Positions 14,766 to 23,689 are shown, counted from the stretch's first letter. The stretch: 64,000 bases of DNA from an uncultured Flavobacteriales bacterium (GCA_905479915.1 CAJQOH010000015.1:1-64000); one strand, 5' to 3'. Program-made: numbers and translations. Notes: generated from the letters alone by a model not told the origin.

Positions 14766-16088
14766 ATGAGTCAAAATATAGCTAGTGCTGACGGAAAGTT
14801 AGGGATTTTATTACCTGGAATGGGTGCAGTTGCAACAACTCTTATTGCTGGAGTTTATGCTGTAAACAAAGGAATTTCTAAACCAATTGGTTCTACTTCT
14901 CAAATGGGAACTATTCGAATTGGAAAAAGAACAGAAAACAATACTCCTTTAATTAAAGATTTTATCCCTTTAGCAGACCTTAATAAAGTAGCTTTTGGTG
15001 GATGGGATTTATTTGAAGAAAATGTTTACGAATCAGCTAAGCATGCAGGAGTTTTAGACAGATATTTATTAGAGCAATTAAAGCCAGAATTGGAAGCTAT
15101 TAAACCAATGAAAGCTGTTTTTGATAAAAAATACGTTACTAAATTAGAAGGAAGCTACGTTAAAACGGGAGCTACTAAAATGGATTTAGCTGACCAATTA
15201 AGACAAGATATTAGAGATTTCAAAGCAAACAACAATTGTGATAGATTGGCAATGGTTTGGTGTGGATCTACTGAGATTTATATTGAAGAATCTGCTGTTC
15301 ATCAAACAATTGAAAGTTTAGAAGAAGGAATGCGTAACAATGATGAGAACATTCCATCAAGTATGTTATACGCTTACGCAGCAATTATGGAAGGTGTACC
15401 TTACGCAAATGGTGCTCCTAACTTATCTGCTGATATTCCAGCTTTAATTGAATTAGCAAAACAACAAAACGTACCAATTTGTGGTAAAGATTTTAAAACT
15501 GGTCAAACGTTAATGAAAACGATTTTAGCTCCAGGATTAAAAACAAGATCTTTAGGAATTGCAGGATGGTTCTCTACTAACATTTTAGGAAACAGAGATG
15601 GAGAAGTTTTAGATGATCCAGCAAGTTTCAAAACAAAAGAGATGTCTAAACTAAGTGTTTTAGACAGTATCTTAGAACCAGAAAAAAATCCAGATTTATA
15701 CAAAGATTTATACCACAAAGTAAGAATCAACTATTACCCACCACATGGTGATAATAAAGAAGGTTGGGATAACTTAGACATCTTTGGATGGTTAGGGTAT
15801 AAAATGCAAATTAAAGTAGATTTCTTATGTAAGGATTCTATTTTAGCTGCACCACTTGTTTTAGATTTAGCTATCTTTTTAGATTTAGCTTCTAGAGCAA
15901 ACATGTCTGGAATTCAAGAATGGTTATCATTTTACTTTAAGGCTCCACAAACGCCAACAAAAGAAATGCAACCAATGCATGATATCTTTAAACAAGAAAT
16001 GAAATTAAAGAACACTTTACGTCATTTACAAGGTGAAGATTTAATTACTCATTTAGGACAAGATTACGATCAAGAAGTAAGCGTATAA
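14766..16088 (+). CDS. ino1: Inositol-3-phosphate synthase (myo-inositol-1-phosphate synthase)
   Basis: Converts glucose 6-phosphate to myo-inositol phosphate using NAD. The NAD-binding glycine-rich segment is GILLPGMGAVATTLIAG (about residues 13-29), followed by the family motifs GGWDLFEENVYE, CGKDFKTGQTLMKT, LGNRDGEVL and RINYYPPHGDNKEGWDN, with the catalytic lysine-rich region intact. At 440 residues it is of the bacterial type, shorter than the eukaryotic enzyme. It has its own promoter box and ends at a strong bidirectional terminator. With the upstream phosphatidyltransferase it would supply the head group for inositol phospholipids; no inositol monophosphatase gene is seen nearby. Confidence 0.94.
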   Translation: MSQNIASADGKLGILLPGMGAVATTLIAGVYAVNKGISKPIGSTSQMGTIRIGKRTENNTPLIKDFIPLADLNKVAFGGWDLFEENVYESAKHAGVLDRYLLEQLKPELEAIKPMKAVFDKKYVTKLEGSYVKTGATKMDLADQLRQDIRDFKANNNCDRLAMVWCGSTEIYIEESAVHQTIESLEEGMRNNDENIPSSMLYAYAAIMEGVPYANGAPNLSADIPALIELAKQQNVPICGKDFKTGQTLMKTILAPGLKTRSLGIAGWFSTNILGNRDGEVLDDPASFKTKEMSKLSVLDSILEPEKNPDLYKDLYHKVRINYYPPHGDNKEGWDNLDIFGWLGYKMQIKVDFLCKDSILAAPLVLDLAIFLDLASRANMSGIQEWLSFYFKAPQTPTKEMQPMHDIFKQEMKLKNTLRHLQGEDLITHLGQDYDQEVSV

Positions 16089-16104
16089 TCGCTTAATCAA
16101 CTAT

Positions 16105-16141
16105 AAAAAAAGCTGTTATTGAATCAATAACAGCTTTTTTT
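16105..16141. terminator. Bidirectional intrinsic terminator after ino1
   Basis: GCTGTTATTG and CAATAACAGC arms around a 3-base loop, flanked by A-tract and T-tract, so it works on both strands. It closes ino1 on the plus strand and, lying across its stop codon at 16140, the hydrolase gene on the minus strand. Confidence 0.9.
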
Positions 16142-16931
16142 ATTCTAACAATTTTGCTATTTCTTTTCGGTAAATTACGTTGGAATGAAACCCCCTATGG
16201 GTATTGCCTGGAAGCACAAATAAAACGTCACCTTCTTTAAATTTTTTCTTCAATTTATACGATGATTTAACAGGTATAAGTTTGTCTTGATCTCCATGAA
16301 AAATAGTAACTGGAGCCTTAACTTCTTTTAAATACTTATAAGTAGGTAGTTTGAATTTGAATACAAAGTGTGGGGCAAATAAATACTTTTGATTAATTAA
16401 GTTGGGAAGACTATAATATGGAGCATTTAACACCAATTGTTTAGGGTTATTTTTTGAAGTTAGTTTAGCAGCAAAACCTGTACCTATAGAATAACCTATT
16501 ACTACGATATCTTTTTCTTGATAATTAAATTGGCTTTGAATACTATCGTAAACTACTTGAACATCATTATGCATGTCTTTTTCTTTATCGATAATCCCAG
16601 TGCTTTTTCCAAACTCTCGATAGTCCATAATAAAAAAGTCATAATTACTTTTAAGGTACAACTCTGAAATGCTTCCCCAATCTTTTAATGTACCAGAATT
16701 TCCATGCAAATAAAAAACTAAGCCTCTTGAGTTTTCTCTCTTAAACAGTAAACCATTAATCTTTACCTCTTCATTAACAGGAATGAATACTTCTTCAAAA
16801 GGATCATCAAACTCATATTTAAGGTCTTTATCTAAAGGTTCGGCATTAAAGACTATTCGCTCCTGGTGACAACCAAAAATGAAAACACTAGTAATAAATA
16901 ATATTGCAGTTTTAATAGCTCGATGGCACAT
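16140..16931 (-). CDS. Alpha/beta-hydrolase lipoprotein
   Basis: A 263-residue serine hydrolase of the Bem46-like group. A signal sequence ends in FGC (Cys21), indicating a lipoprotein. The fold markers are FYLHGNSGTLKDW (oxyanion loop), the nucleophile elbow GYSIGTG with the catalytic Ser, the acid in FHGDQDKLIP, and the His in NTHRGF. Substrate unknown; lipids or short esters in the envelope are likely. It overlaps the two-domain TonB gene by 20 bases and is the last gene of an operon that begins with the DUF5916 gene. Confidence 0.88.
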   Translation of the reverse strand: MCHRAIKTAILFITSVFIFGCHQERIVFNAEPLDKDLKYEFDDPFEEVFIPVNEEVKINGLLFKRENSRGLVFYLHGNSGTLKDWGSISELYLKSNYDFFIMDYREFGKSTGIIDKEKDMHNDVQVVYDSIQSQFNYQEKDIVVIGYSIGTGFAAKLTSKNNPKQLVLNAPYYSLPNLINQKYLFAPHFVFKFKLPTYKYLKEVKAPVTIFHGDQDKLIPVKSSYKLKKKFKEGDVLFVLPGNTHRGFHSNVIYRKEIAKLLE

Positions 16932-17730
16932 AATCCATACCCGAATTATTCGTCAAGTTAAAATTAACTTCAAACGTTTTACTTACCCTTACATTTACTC
17001 CATCTATCTTTCCTGACTCCCACTTTGTTAGTTTTAATAATCGAATGGCCTCATTAGTAGCCCCACCACCAATGTCTTTTAGTACTCTAATATTGGTGAT
17101 CCTACCAGAAGGTTCAACCACAAAAAAGAGTTTAACTACTCCAGTAATACCCAATCTTAATGTTCCTTCTGGGTACTTTAAGTTTTTATAGATAAAGCTA
17201 GAAATGTTCTCTAAACTATCTTTAAAAACCATTTTAGGCTTCCGCTTTACTTGGGCATCAGAATATATAACAGACAAAGAATCAGGAAGTGTAGTATCAA
17301 CCTTTTCATACCCTCTTTTTTTACAATACTTTTTATAGGTTTTAGCAGAAAATTTAAATTTTAAAGCACTGTACGTAACAACTTTACCTCCACGATAAGT
17401 AGACGGTTTAAACAGTAACATTTTATACAGACGAATTGCTTCAGCATCCAATTCCTTCGAAACAGAGTTTCTAACATGTATCTTACTTGTTTTCCCTTTC
17501 TTATCTACCACAGCGGCAACCTCAACAATACCTTCTATTTTTTGAGCCAATGCTGCTTCAGGATAATGCATTTCTTGTTGCAAAAAACGCTTAAACTCTA
17601 CTTTACCTCCATAATTCTCTGCCTCAACATATTCGCCAGGCATAGCAACTATATTTGTTTGAGCGTGTACTTGCATAAAACAAGCGATCATTAATAGTAA
17701 GGTTGATACTTTTTTTATTGAGAAAATCAT
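16912..17730 (-). CDS. Exported protein with two TonB C-terminal domains
   Basis: A 272-residue secreted protein: signal peptide ending QVHAQ, then two TonB_C-like domains, at about residues 45-130 (QKIEGIVEVAAVVDKKGKTS) and 175-260 (LGITGVVKLFFVVEPSGRIT). Classical TonB has an N-terminal membrane anchor and a proline-rich spacer; both are absent, so this is unlikely to drive receptors by itself. Proteins with duplicated TonB_C domains are common in Bacteroidota and poorly understood. It starts 12 bases after the DUF5916 gene and overlaps the hydrolase gene. Confidence 0.85.
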   Translation of the reverse strand: MIFSIKKVSTLLLMIACFMQVHAQTNIVAMPGEYVEAENYGGKVEFKRFLQQEMHYPEAALAQKIEGIVEVAAVVDKKGKTSKIHVRNSVSKELDAEAIRLYKMLLFKPSTYRGGKVVTYSALKFKFSAKTYKKYCKKRGYEKVDTTLPDSLSVIYSDAQVKRKPKMVFKDSLENISSFIYKNLKYPEGTLRLGITGVVKLFFVVEPSGRITNIRVLKDIGGGATNEAIRLLKLTKWESGKIDGVNVRVSKTFEVNFNLTNNSGMDYVPSSY

Positions 17731-17742
17731 ATTATAAAACTA

Positions 17743-20217
17743 CTATTTCTTCTTCTTTAGCGAAAGGTAATCAATAAAATACAGCACTTTTAAAGAGATA
17801 CTTTTTGTTTGAGGAGCCTCTAAGGTGTTTTGGAAATTATCTACGTAAGAAGTGGCTACATCACTATCAAAAGCAGTTAAATTACTTTTAAATACCAAGC
17901 TTAATTCACTTCCTGGAGCAAATACCCAACGGTAAACCATATCAATACTAAAGGCATTGAAATTAGTATTGTGTAAAGATGATCCGTCCGTATCTAAACC
18001 AATATAGGTAGATGGTGTTAAATAACCCTCTTCATCTAAAATATGAAAGGTATTGTATTGTACAAACGATCGGTAATGTCTTGCCCTAAAAGTCAATCCC
18101 ATTCTATTGGTAAAAATATAACTTGCAGACAATACATTGGTATAGGTTGTTTGATCACGCTTACCAAAAATGATATCATCATTAATAATTGTTCCTCCTC
18201 CAGCAGAAGCAATTGCTGCTTTCTCATCATTGAATTTATAATTTAATGACAATACATATTTCATTGAAAACTTATCACTAAATCGAATTCTTGGCGATAT
18301 TCTAAACCTAGCATTGTATCGTCCGTCTACATTAAACTTTCTAAGTCCTGCATTCATATCCAATGCAAGTGTCTTTCTGTAATCGCTAGAAATAAACCCT
18401 CCAAAATTATGACTGGTTTGTATGGTTTGAAACCTACCCCAAACACGAGGCTCAAAATAATCGTAAGTCTCAACCGGATTTATTCCATAATCTACTCCAA
18501 CAGTTAAGAAATTTCTAAAATTTACACCAACATCTGCTGAGATACCAAACTTGGCAAACTTATCTGGGTTGTATAAGCGTTCGTAATTAACATTTAAACC
18601 AGACCATAGCTTAAGAAATTTCCAAAATGGCTTATAAACATTATAACCAAATGAAAGTGATCCTCCTCTACTGTTGTTATTGTAAAGAAAACCTAAATCA
18701 TTAGGATCGTAAGTATCGCTCTCTTCAAAATAACGGAAACCATAATTTAAATTCCCACCATCTTTATTAAACTCAAAGTTTGCAGTATGTCCTAAGCTTA
18801 GAGAGTCTGTAAAGTACAATTGAGAAAGTGTTGCTCCACCTTCAACAGAGAAAATATTCTTTTTATCATTTAACTTAAACATCCCTCTAGAAACATTTGC
18901 ATCATAGAAACTTCCACTTCTACTAACATTGGTATTGATTAAAGTAGCATAAGAATTGTTCTTCAAGTTCTGATCCAATACCAACACATTGTAATTTGTT
19001 AAAGGATCTGTAAGTACTTCTCTGGTATCTCCAGTAACAGTATCTTTTATGGTTGCAAACATGTTTTTAGTAACACCATTAAAAATTCCTATCCCTAAAC
19101 CTCCTCTAGTTCTTCCAGATATTTTAGTGGCATTAATTAATTGGCTTTCTGCTGGATTTTCACTTACCTCTTCATTATTCCCTAAATCATTTCCAGCTCC
19201 AGAATAGTTAATTGGTCTAGCCCCTAACCTTCTTGAATAAAACAAACCTCCTTTATTAAACAACTCCGTTCCTTCGGTAAAAAACGGCCTATTCTCATTA
19301 AATCTAACCTCAAATGGAGATAGGTTTAAAACTTGATTATCGGATTGAACCTGACCAAAATCAGGAACCAAAGTCATGTCTAAAGTAAAGGCATCATTAA
19401 TTCCATATTTCACATCCATACCTCCATTTATAGAATTGGAATAATTACTTGTTTCAGCAACATTATGTGGGTAATGTTCTAAATAGGATGATACATAAGG
19501 TAAAAATGCTAAACGTACCGGAGACTCAATGTCTTTTATTCCTGTTACATTTCCCCATTGATTTACAAAACCATTTACTCTAGGATCTACCTTGTTCCAA
19601 TGACTGAATTCTCTGAACCTTCTAATTTTACGAGAAAAATTAATTCCCCATTCTTGAATTTCATTGTCTGGAAAACGAATGGCAGAATAAGGTATTTTCA
19701 TTTCTACATACCAACCATTGTCATTGATGGTTACATTACTTTGCCAAACTGCATTCCACGACACATCCTGTCCTTGAGCCTGAGAAAACCTGGCATCCCA
19801 TTGTACTCCTGTTGGGTGAACAACAAAAGCATACCCACTCTGATCATCATTGTAGGTATCTAAAAAAAGTGCAAAAATATCGGTATTGTCCTCTCGATCT
19901 CTTTGACTGTATTGACTGATTATACTATCTCTAGAAACATCATGAAGCGTTGCTCCAATATAGATAGCAGTATTATCATATAGTATTCTAACCTGTGTTT
20001 TTTGTGATGCTTTTTCGCCTGGAAAAGGCTCTGCTTGAGTAAAACCAGTTGCTATTGGAGCTTTACTCCAAATCTCTTCATCTAAAATACCATCCATTTT
20101 AGGAGGGTTTTCAATTCGTATAGCTTGTATAGATTTTTGAATAACAGCAGCACTTTCTTCCTGTCCGAAAGAAAAAATAGTGGCAACTAAAAATAGGATT
20201 AAAACTAAATGCTTCAT
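17743..20217 (-). CDS. DUF5916 outer-membrane protein with CBM9-like N-terminal domain
   Basis: A large exported protein (824 residues from the chosen start). The signal peptide MKHLVLILFLVATIFSFGQ is followed by a carbohydrate-binding family 9-like sandwich (PKMDGILDEEIWSKA to about residue 215; ADLHD-type strands such as LYDNTAIYIGATLHD), then the DUF5916 region (PFFTEGTELFN) and a long series of amphipathic strands typical of a beta-barrel, ending YFIDYLSLKKKK. An ATG 16 codons upstream (20265) is rejected, because a TAnnTTTG box at 20235-20242 lies inside that extension. First gene of the operon with the double-TonB protein and hydrolase. Ligand unknown. Confidence 0.87.
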   Translation of the reverse strand: MKHLVLILFLVATIFSFGQEESAAVIQKSIQAIRIENPPKMDGILDEEIWSKAPIATGFTQAEPFPGEKASQKTQVRILYDNTAIYIGATLHDVSRDSIISQYSQRDREDNTDIFALFLDTYNDDQSGYAFVVHPTGVQWDARFSQAQGQDVSWNAVWQSNVTINDNGWYVEMKIPYSAIRFPDNEIQEWGINFSRKIRRFREFSHWNKVDPRVNGFVNQWGNVTGIKDIESPVRLAFLPYVSSYLEHYPHNVAETSNYSNSINGGMDVKYGINDAFTLDMTLVPDFGQVQSDNQVLNLSPFEVRFNENRPFFTEGTELFNKGGLFYSRRLGARPINYSGAGNDLGNNEEVSENPAESQLINATKISGRTRGGLGIGIFNGVTKNMFATIKDTVTGDTREVLTDPLTNYNVLVLDQNLKNNSYATLINTNVSRSGSFYDANVSRGMFKLNDKKNIFSVEGGATLSQLYFTDSLSLGHTANFEFNKDGGNLNYGFRYFEESDTYDPNDLGFLYNNNSRGGSLSFGYNVYKPFWKFLKLWSGLNVNYERLYNPDKFAKFGISADVGVNFRNFLTVGVDYGINPVETYDYFEPRVWGRFQTIQTSHNFGGFISSDYRKTLALDMNAGLRKFNVDGRYNARFRISPRIRFSDKFSMKYVLSLNYKFNDEKAAIASAGGGTIINDDIIFGKRDQTTYTNVLSASYIFTNRMGLTFRARHYRSFVQYNTFHILDEEGYLTPSTYIGLDTDGSSLHNTNFNAFSIDMVYRWVFAPGSELSLVFKSNLTAFDSDVATSYVDNFQNTLEAPQTKSISLKVLYFIDYLSLKKKK

Positions 20218-20234
20218 CAATCTCAATTTCGCCA

Positions 20235-20242
20235 CAAATATA
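20235..20242 (-). promoter_or_regulatory. -7 promoter box that decides the DUF5916 start
   Basis: TATATTTG on the minus strand matches TAnnTTTG. Transcription would begin near 20229, downstream of the ATG at 20265 and about 12 bases before the ATG at 20217. Confidence 0.6.
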
Positions 20243-20307
20243 TTAACTATACTGGTTTTTTTCATAAAATTGTGTTGAGTGGTTTAAAGAAATCTTACCT
20301 TTAAAAA

Positions 20308-21198
20308 ATGAACAATTTTCCAATACAATATCACGAACCATTGTTTAGACCTCCCAGTGAAGCGCGATCTTTAATTATTCAGATTACTTTGGGGTGTAGC
20401 TGGAATAAATGTTCGTTTTGTGAAATGTATACCTCCAAACAATTTAAAGCCCGTAAAGTGGAAGATATCTTTACCGATATTGATGCTTTTTTGCCTTACA
20501 ACACTCAAATACGAAGAGTATTTTTAGCAGACGGAGATCCTTTGGTGCTCTCTACTGATCGATTATTAAGAATCTTAACAAAACTAAAAAACACTTTCCC
20601 TAAACTACAACGAATTTCTACCTATGCATCTCCAAGTAATTTGGCCAGAAAATCAGACGCTGAACTAAAAGAATTGTATGAAGCGGGGTTAACTCTATTG
20701 TATGTTGGAATAGAATCTGGAGATAGCGAAGTATTGGAATGCATCCAAAAAGGAGAAACTTTTGAAACGACTATTGACGGATTAAACAAATCTAAAGCTG
20801 TTGGCATGAACAGTTCTGTGATGATTATTAACGGTGTTGGTGGTAGAGAATTAACGCATCAACATGCTATTAATTCGGCTAAAGTATTGAATGAAACTCA
20901 ACCAAAATATGCTTCCACTCTAGTACTAACAGCACATAAAGGAATGGAACATTTCCAGAGCCGTTACAAGGGTAATTTTATTGAGTTAACTCAACCTGAA
21001 TTGTTTACAGAAATGCAAACCTTCATTAATGCTTTAGAACTCAAAGAGACCATATTTAGAAGTGATCATGCATCCAACAACCTCATCCTTAAAGGAATTT
21101 TAGGTAGGGATAAACAAACGTTTTTAGATCAAATTGAAGTAGCCATTAACAATCCAGAAAATGCAGGGCTAAGGCCTAAAATGTACAATGGATATTAG
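20308..21198 (+). CDS. Radical SAM protein, B12-independent COG1032-like
   Basis: A 296-residue radical SAM enzyme of unknown substrate. The cluster motif is GCSWNKCSFCEMY at about residues 29-41, with four residues between the first two cysteines rather than the usual three. I believe this spacing is normal for the small family carrying GCSxNKCxFC. Next come the SAM-binding GDP-type motif LADGDPLVL, the LYVGIESG strand, and GVGGRELTHQHA. No SPASM or cobalamin domain is visible. It converges with the first SpoIIE gene with a 13-base gap, and is probably monocistronic. Older annotations call such proteins oxygen-independent coproporphyrinogen oxidase-like, which is not supported here. Confidence 0.85.
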   Translation: MNNFPIQYHEPLFRPPSEARSLIIQITLGCSWNKCSFCEMYTSKQFKARKVEDIFTDIDAFLPYNTQIRRVFLADGDPLVLSTDRLLRILTKLKNTFPKLQRISTYASPSNLARKSDAELKELYEAGLTLLYVGIESGDSEVLECIQKGETFETTIDGLNKSKAVGMNSSVMIINGVGGRELTHQHAINSAKVLNETQPKYASTLVLTAHKGMEHFQSRYKGNFIELTQPELFTEMQTFINALELKETIFRSDHASNNLILKGILGRDKQTFLDQIEVAINNPENAGLRPKMYNGY

Positions 21199-21211
21199 GA
21201 GTTGACTCCTT

Positions 21212-23206
21212 TTAGATCTTCACCCCTACTATACAAACATCATCTATTTGATTCAGATCTCCTTTCCAATTTGAAAAAGTGTTAGACAATTGTTCTTTTT
21301 GAGCTTCCATTTCTTGACCACTCATTTCGGTTAAAAGCTTTCTAAATGGAGGGTAATAGAATTTTTTATTTTTATCTCCACCTTTTTGATCAGGGAAACC
21401 ATCCGTAAATAGATAAATAATGTCCTCTTTTTGCAAATCAATTTCGTGTAAAGTATAGGATTGATCTTTTACATGTTCAAGATTTCCAATATGTAATTTA
21501 TCTCCTTTTAACTCTGTCAACTCTTTATTTCTAACAATGTACATCGGATTATAAGCTCCAGCAGCATACAATTTCATCTGCGCTAAATCTATACAACAAA
21601 CAAATAAGTCCATTCCATCTTTTACATCAGATTCTTTATTTACACTTAGTCTTTTATGCAAGTCAATATTTAATCTATTCAATATTTTTTCTGGTGATGT
21701 TATCCCCAATTGTATTACACACTTATCCAATAAACTGGTACCTATCATACTCATAAATGCTCCCGGAACACCATGACCTGTACAATCTGCTACGGATAAA
21801 AAGATAAGGTCACCAACCTTTTGTTGCCAATAAAAATCTCCACTAACAATATCTTTTGGCTTAAAAAACACAAAAGCATCACTAAAATTAGTTTTAATTT
21901 GTTCTTCTGTAGGGATAACTGCACGTTGAATTTTCTTAGCGTAACTGATACTATCTAAAATCTGATCATTCTTTTTGGTCAATACTTCTCGTTGATCATC
22001 AACAATCTTTTTTTGAGACTTAATCAAATTATTTTGACGTCTGGTTAACACCAACTTCTTATACATAAATATGACGAAGGCTATCAACAAAAGAATCCCA
22101 AATCCTGATGCGATAATAAGAATGTTCTTTTTCTCTGCTTGACTATTCCGAACTTCTTCCTGTTTTTTAAGCAGCTTAATCTCATTTTCTTTCTTCGAAT
22201 TTTCATACTTGGCCTCAAACGTAACGAGCTGTTCATTTGCTTTGGAAAGGTTTAAACTATCAGAAAGTTTAATGTATTCTTTAAACAGTTGACTCGATTT
22301 TTCAAAATACCCTTCTCTATCTAGAAATATTGCTGATGTTTTGGTAATCTCTAAATACCTTGAAATCTTACCATAATTGTATAAAATCTCCCTAGCTTTT
22401 TCATTAATTACAATTGCTTTATCCACTTGGTTTTGGGCATCCAAAATATCCGCAAGCGCCAACAGTCCATTGGCATATCCTGCAGTATCTTCAATTTGTA
22501 AACTAAGCGAAATGGCTTTATCAGTATAAATTTGGGCTTGTCTAAAACTTTCTTCTTTAACCAAAACAGACGACAATGCTGTTGCACAATTAATAATGGC
22601 CAATGTATCCTGATTGATCTCCGCAATTTGATCCGCTATTTTAAACAATGGTATGGATTGTTGAACACTATCTTGATTCAAATATTCCGCTCCAAGGTTA
22701 AAGTAATGGCTATAATCTATTTCTAAGGAATCATTTTTAATCAACAGCTCAGATATTGCTTCCTTGTATAAGGATTTAGCTTTTTCAGATTGTCCCAAGT
22801 CCGAATAGACAACAGCTAGCTTACTAATAATATCAGGTTTTCTTTCTAAGATTTCAGGAAAAGAATCACACAACGTTATGGCATAACCCAAGTGCTCAAT
22901 TGCCAATTCACTATTCGCAGAAATGTAATTTAATGTACCTAACCCTGCATGAACAGAGAGATTGTTACTCGGTATAGTGGTGATAAATTTCTTATTCTTT
23001 ATCTTATTTAAGAGGTACGTAATGTCTTCATACCTTCCTTTTCCGAACAATGCAATAACTTGGTTACTGTAGATGTAATCAAATTTAAGCGAATCATTTT
23101 CTTTGCTTAAACCAACTTTAATAATAGAATCTATATAGTTTTTCTGAGCGAAAACACTACCAATTGTGGTAATTAGTAATAGAAAAAGTAAGGTTCTTTT
23201 TATCAT
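21212..23206 (-). CDS. TPR-membrane-SpoIIE (PP2C) phosphatase, paralogue 1
   Basis: A 664-residue receptor-like phosphatase. Order: signal peptide (TLLFLLLITTIGSVFAQ); about eight TPR-like helical repeats (to about residue 330) expected in the periplasm; a lone transmembrane helix (ILIIASGFGILLLIAFVIFM, about 358-380); a coiled-coil linker (LVLTRRQNNLIKSQKK); and a cytoplasmic SpoIIE-type PP2C domain (about 430-664) with metal-binding GDFYWQQ and DCTGHGVPGAFMS and the final DDVCIVGVKI. Such phosphatases usually act on anti-sigma-factor antagonists, but no kinase or STAS gene is nearby. Closely resembles the protein at 26960-28951. Confidence 0.9.
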   Translation of the reverse strand: MIKRTLLFLLLITTIGSVFAQKNYIDSIIKVGLSKENDSLKFDYIYSNQVIALFGKGRYEDITYLLNKIKNKKFITTIPSNNLSVHAGLGTLNYISANSELAIEHLGYAITLCDSFPEILERKPDIISKLAVVYSDLGQSEKAKSLYKEAISELLIKNDSLEIDYSHYFNLGAEYLNQDSVQQSIPLFKIADQIAEINQDTLAIINCATALSSVLVKEESFRQAQIYTDKAISLSLQIEDTAGYANGLLALADILDAQNQVDKAIVINEKAREILYNYGKISRYLEITKTSAIFLDREGYFEKSSQLFKEYIKLSDSLNLSKANEQLVTFEAKYENSKKENEIKLLKKQEEVRNSQAEKKNILIIASGFGILLLIAFVIFMYKKLVLTRRQNNLIKSQKKIVDDQREVLTKKNDQILDSISYAKKIQRAVIPTEEQIKTNFSDAFVFFKPKDIVSGDFYWQQKVGDLIFLSVADCTGHGVPGAFMSMIGTSLLDKCVIQLGITSPEKILNRLNIDLHKRLSVNKESDVKDGMDLFVCCIDLAQMKLYAAGAYNPMYIVRNKELTELKGDKLHIGNLEHVKDQSYTLHEIDLQKEDIIYLFTDGFPDQKGGDKNKKFYYPPFRKLLTEMSGQEMEAQKEQLSNTFSNWKGDLNQIDDVCIVGVKI

Positions 23207-23355
23207 CTTCTAAAAGTACTCAAATTATTAAATATCCCCATTCTTTACCTCTGAGTTAGCTCTCACCATCAAAAACCTAACATCCCGTAAACGAACACTT
23301 TATAAAATCTTCCCCACTCTAATGCTACACCTTGGCTATAAAAAAGCAGAATCTT

Positions 23356-23382
23356 CGTCATTCTCAGCTTGACTGGGAATCT
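23356..23382 (-). repeat. REP-like hairpin, inverted copy
   Basis: On the minus strand it reads AGATTCCCAGTCAAGCTGAG then AATGACG. The outer bases AGATT and AATGACG match the copy at 23407-23433 in the opposite direction, making a facing pair about 24 bases apart, like a BIME. ATTCTCA/TGGGAAT arms pair with G-T wobble. Confidence 0.7.
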
Positions 23383-23406
23383 AACACAATAGTTATCTCA
23401 TTAATA

Positions 23407-23433
23407 AGATTGCGGATCAAGCCCGCAATGACG
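23407..23433 (+). repeat. REP-like hairpin, direct copy
   Basis: AGATTGCGGATCAAGCCCGC followed by AATGACG. ATTGCGG/CCGCAAT arms form a stable hairpin. It faces the copy at 23356-23382. Confidence 0.75.
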
Positions 23434-23529
23434 GACGTTTTAGAATGAAAAAGAGATTTAGTTTCGCTCAGTATTTTTCATTATTGGCAACTTCACACAA
23501 ATAATAAAGCTTTCTACTTCCAATTGACA

Positions 23530-23569
23530 AGATTGCTTTGTCATTCGTTTCTCACTCCTCGCAATGACG
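23530..23569 (+). repeat. REP-like hairpin with longer loop
   Basis: AGATTGC...GCAATGACG ends as in the other copies, with a longer centre (TTTGTCATTCGTTTCTCACT). Its right arm CTCGCAATGACGTA matches that of 8047-8073. Confidence 0.65.
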
Positions 23570-23582
23570 TATTTTTTAAATG

Positions 23583-23610
23583 AAAAAAGCTCCAACTACC
23601 GTTGAAGCTT
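23583..23610 (-). terminator. Intrinsic terminator downstream of tRNA-Met
   Basis: On the minus strand AAGCTTCAAC and GTTGGAGCTT pair around a GGTA loop, followed by a run of T. It lies six bases after the tRNA 3' end. Confidence 0.8.
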
Positions 23611-23615
23611 TCTTG

Positions 23616-23689
23616 TAGCGAGAAAGAGATTTGAACTCTTGACCTCTGGGTTATGAATCCAGTGCTCTAACCAACTGAGCTACCTCGCC
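23616..23689 (-). tRNA. tRNA-Met (CAT), elongator type
   Basis: A 74-base cloverleaf: acceptor GGCGAGG pairs with the 3' strand ending TCTCGCT with discriminator A; D arm GCTC...GAGC; anticodon CAT at 23653-23655 in the loop TTCATAA; variable AGGTC; T arm AAGAG TTCAAAT CTCTT. CCA is not encoded. The acceptor lacks the unpaired first base and the GGG/CCC anticodon stem of initiator tRNA, so it is elongator Met; a lysidine-type tRNA-Ile (CAT) is less likely. The A-C mismatch at the base of the anticodon loop looks usual for this phylum, from memory. Its terminator follows at 23583-23610. Confidence 0.93.

Larger units (their letters stand above)
23207..23615. other. Repeat-rich intergenic region between the SpoIIE gene and tRNA-Met
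   Basis: About 400 bases with no open gene. It carries three members of the REP-like hairpin family (23356-23382, 23407-23433, 23530-23569), the first two facing each other, and the tRNA terminator (23583-23610). The rest is AT-rich with no clear feature. Confidence 0.6.

Noticed and set aside
22408-22626. Minus-strand 72-codon frame within the first SpoIIE gene
   Set aside because: Overlaps the TPR-coding region in a different frame with no signal, domain or promoter.
23616-23689. tRNA with CAT anticodon as initiator tRNA-fMet or tRNA-Ile2
   Set aside because: Acceptor stem is fully paired and lacks the GGG/CCC anticodon stem of fMet; overall sequence fits elongator Met better than lysidine Ile.
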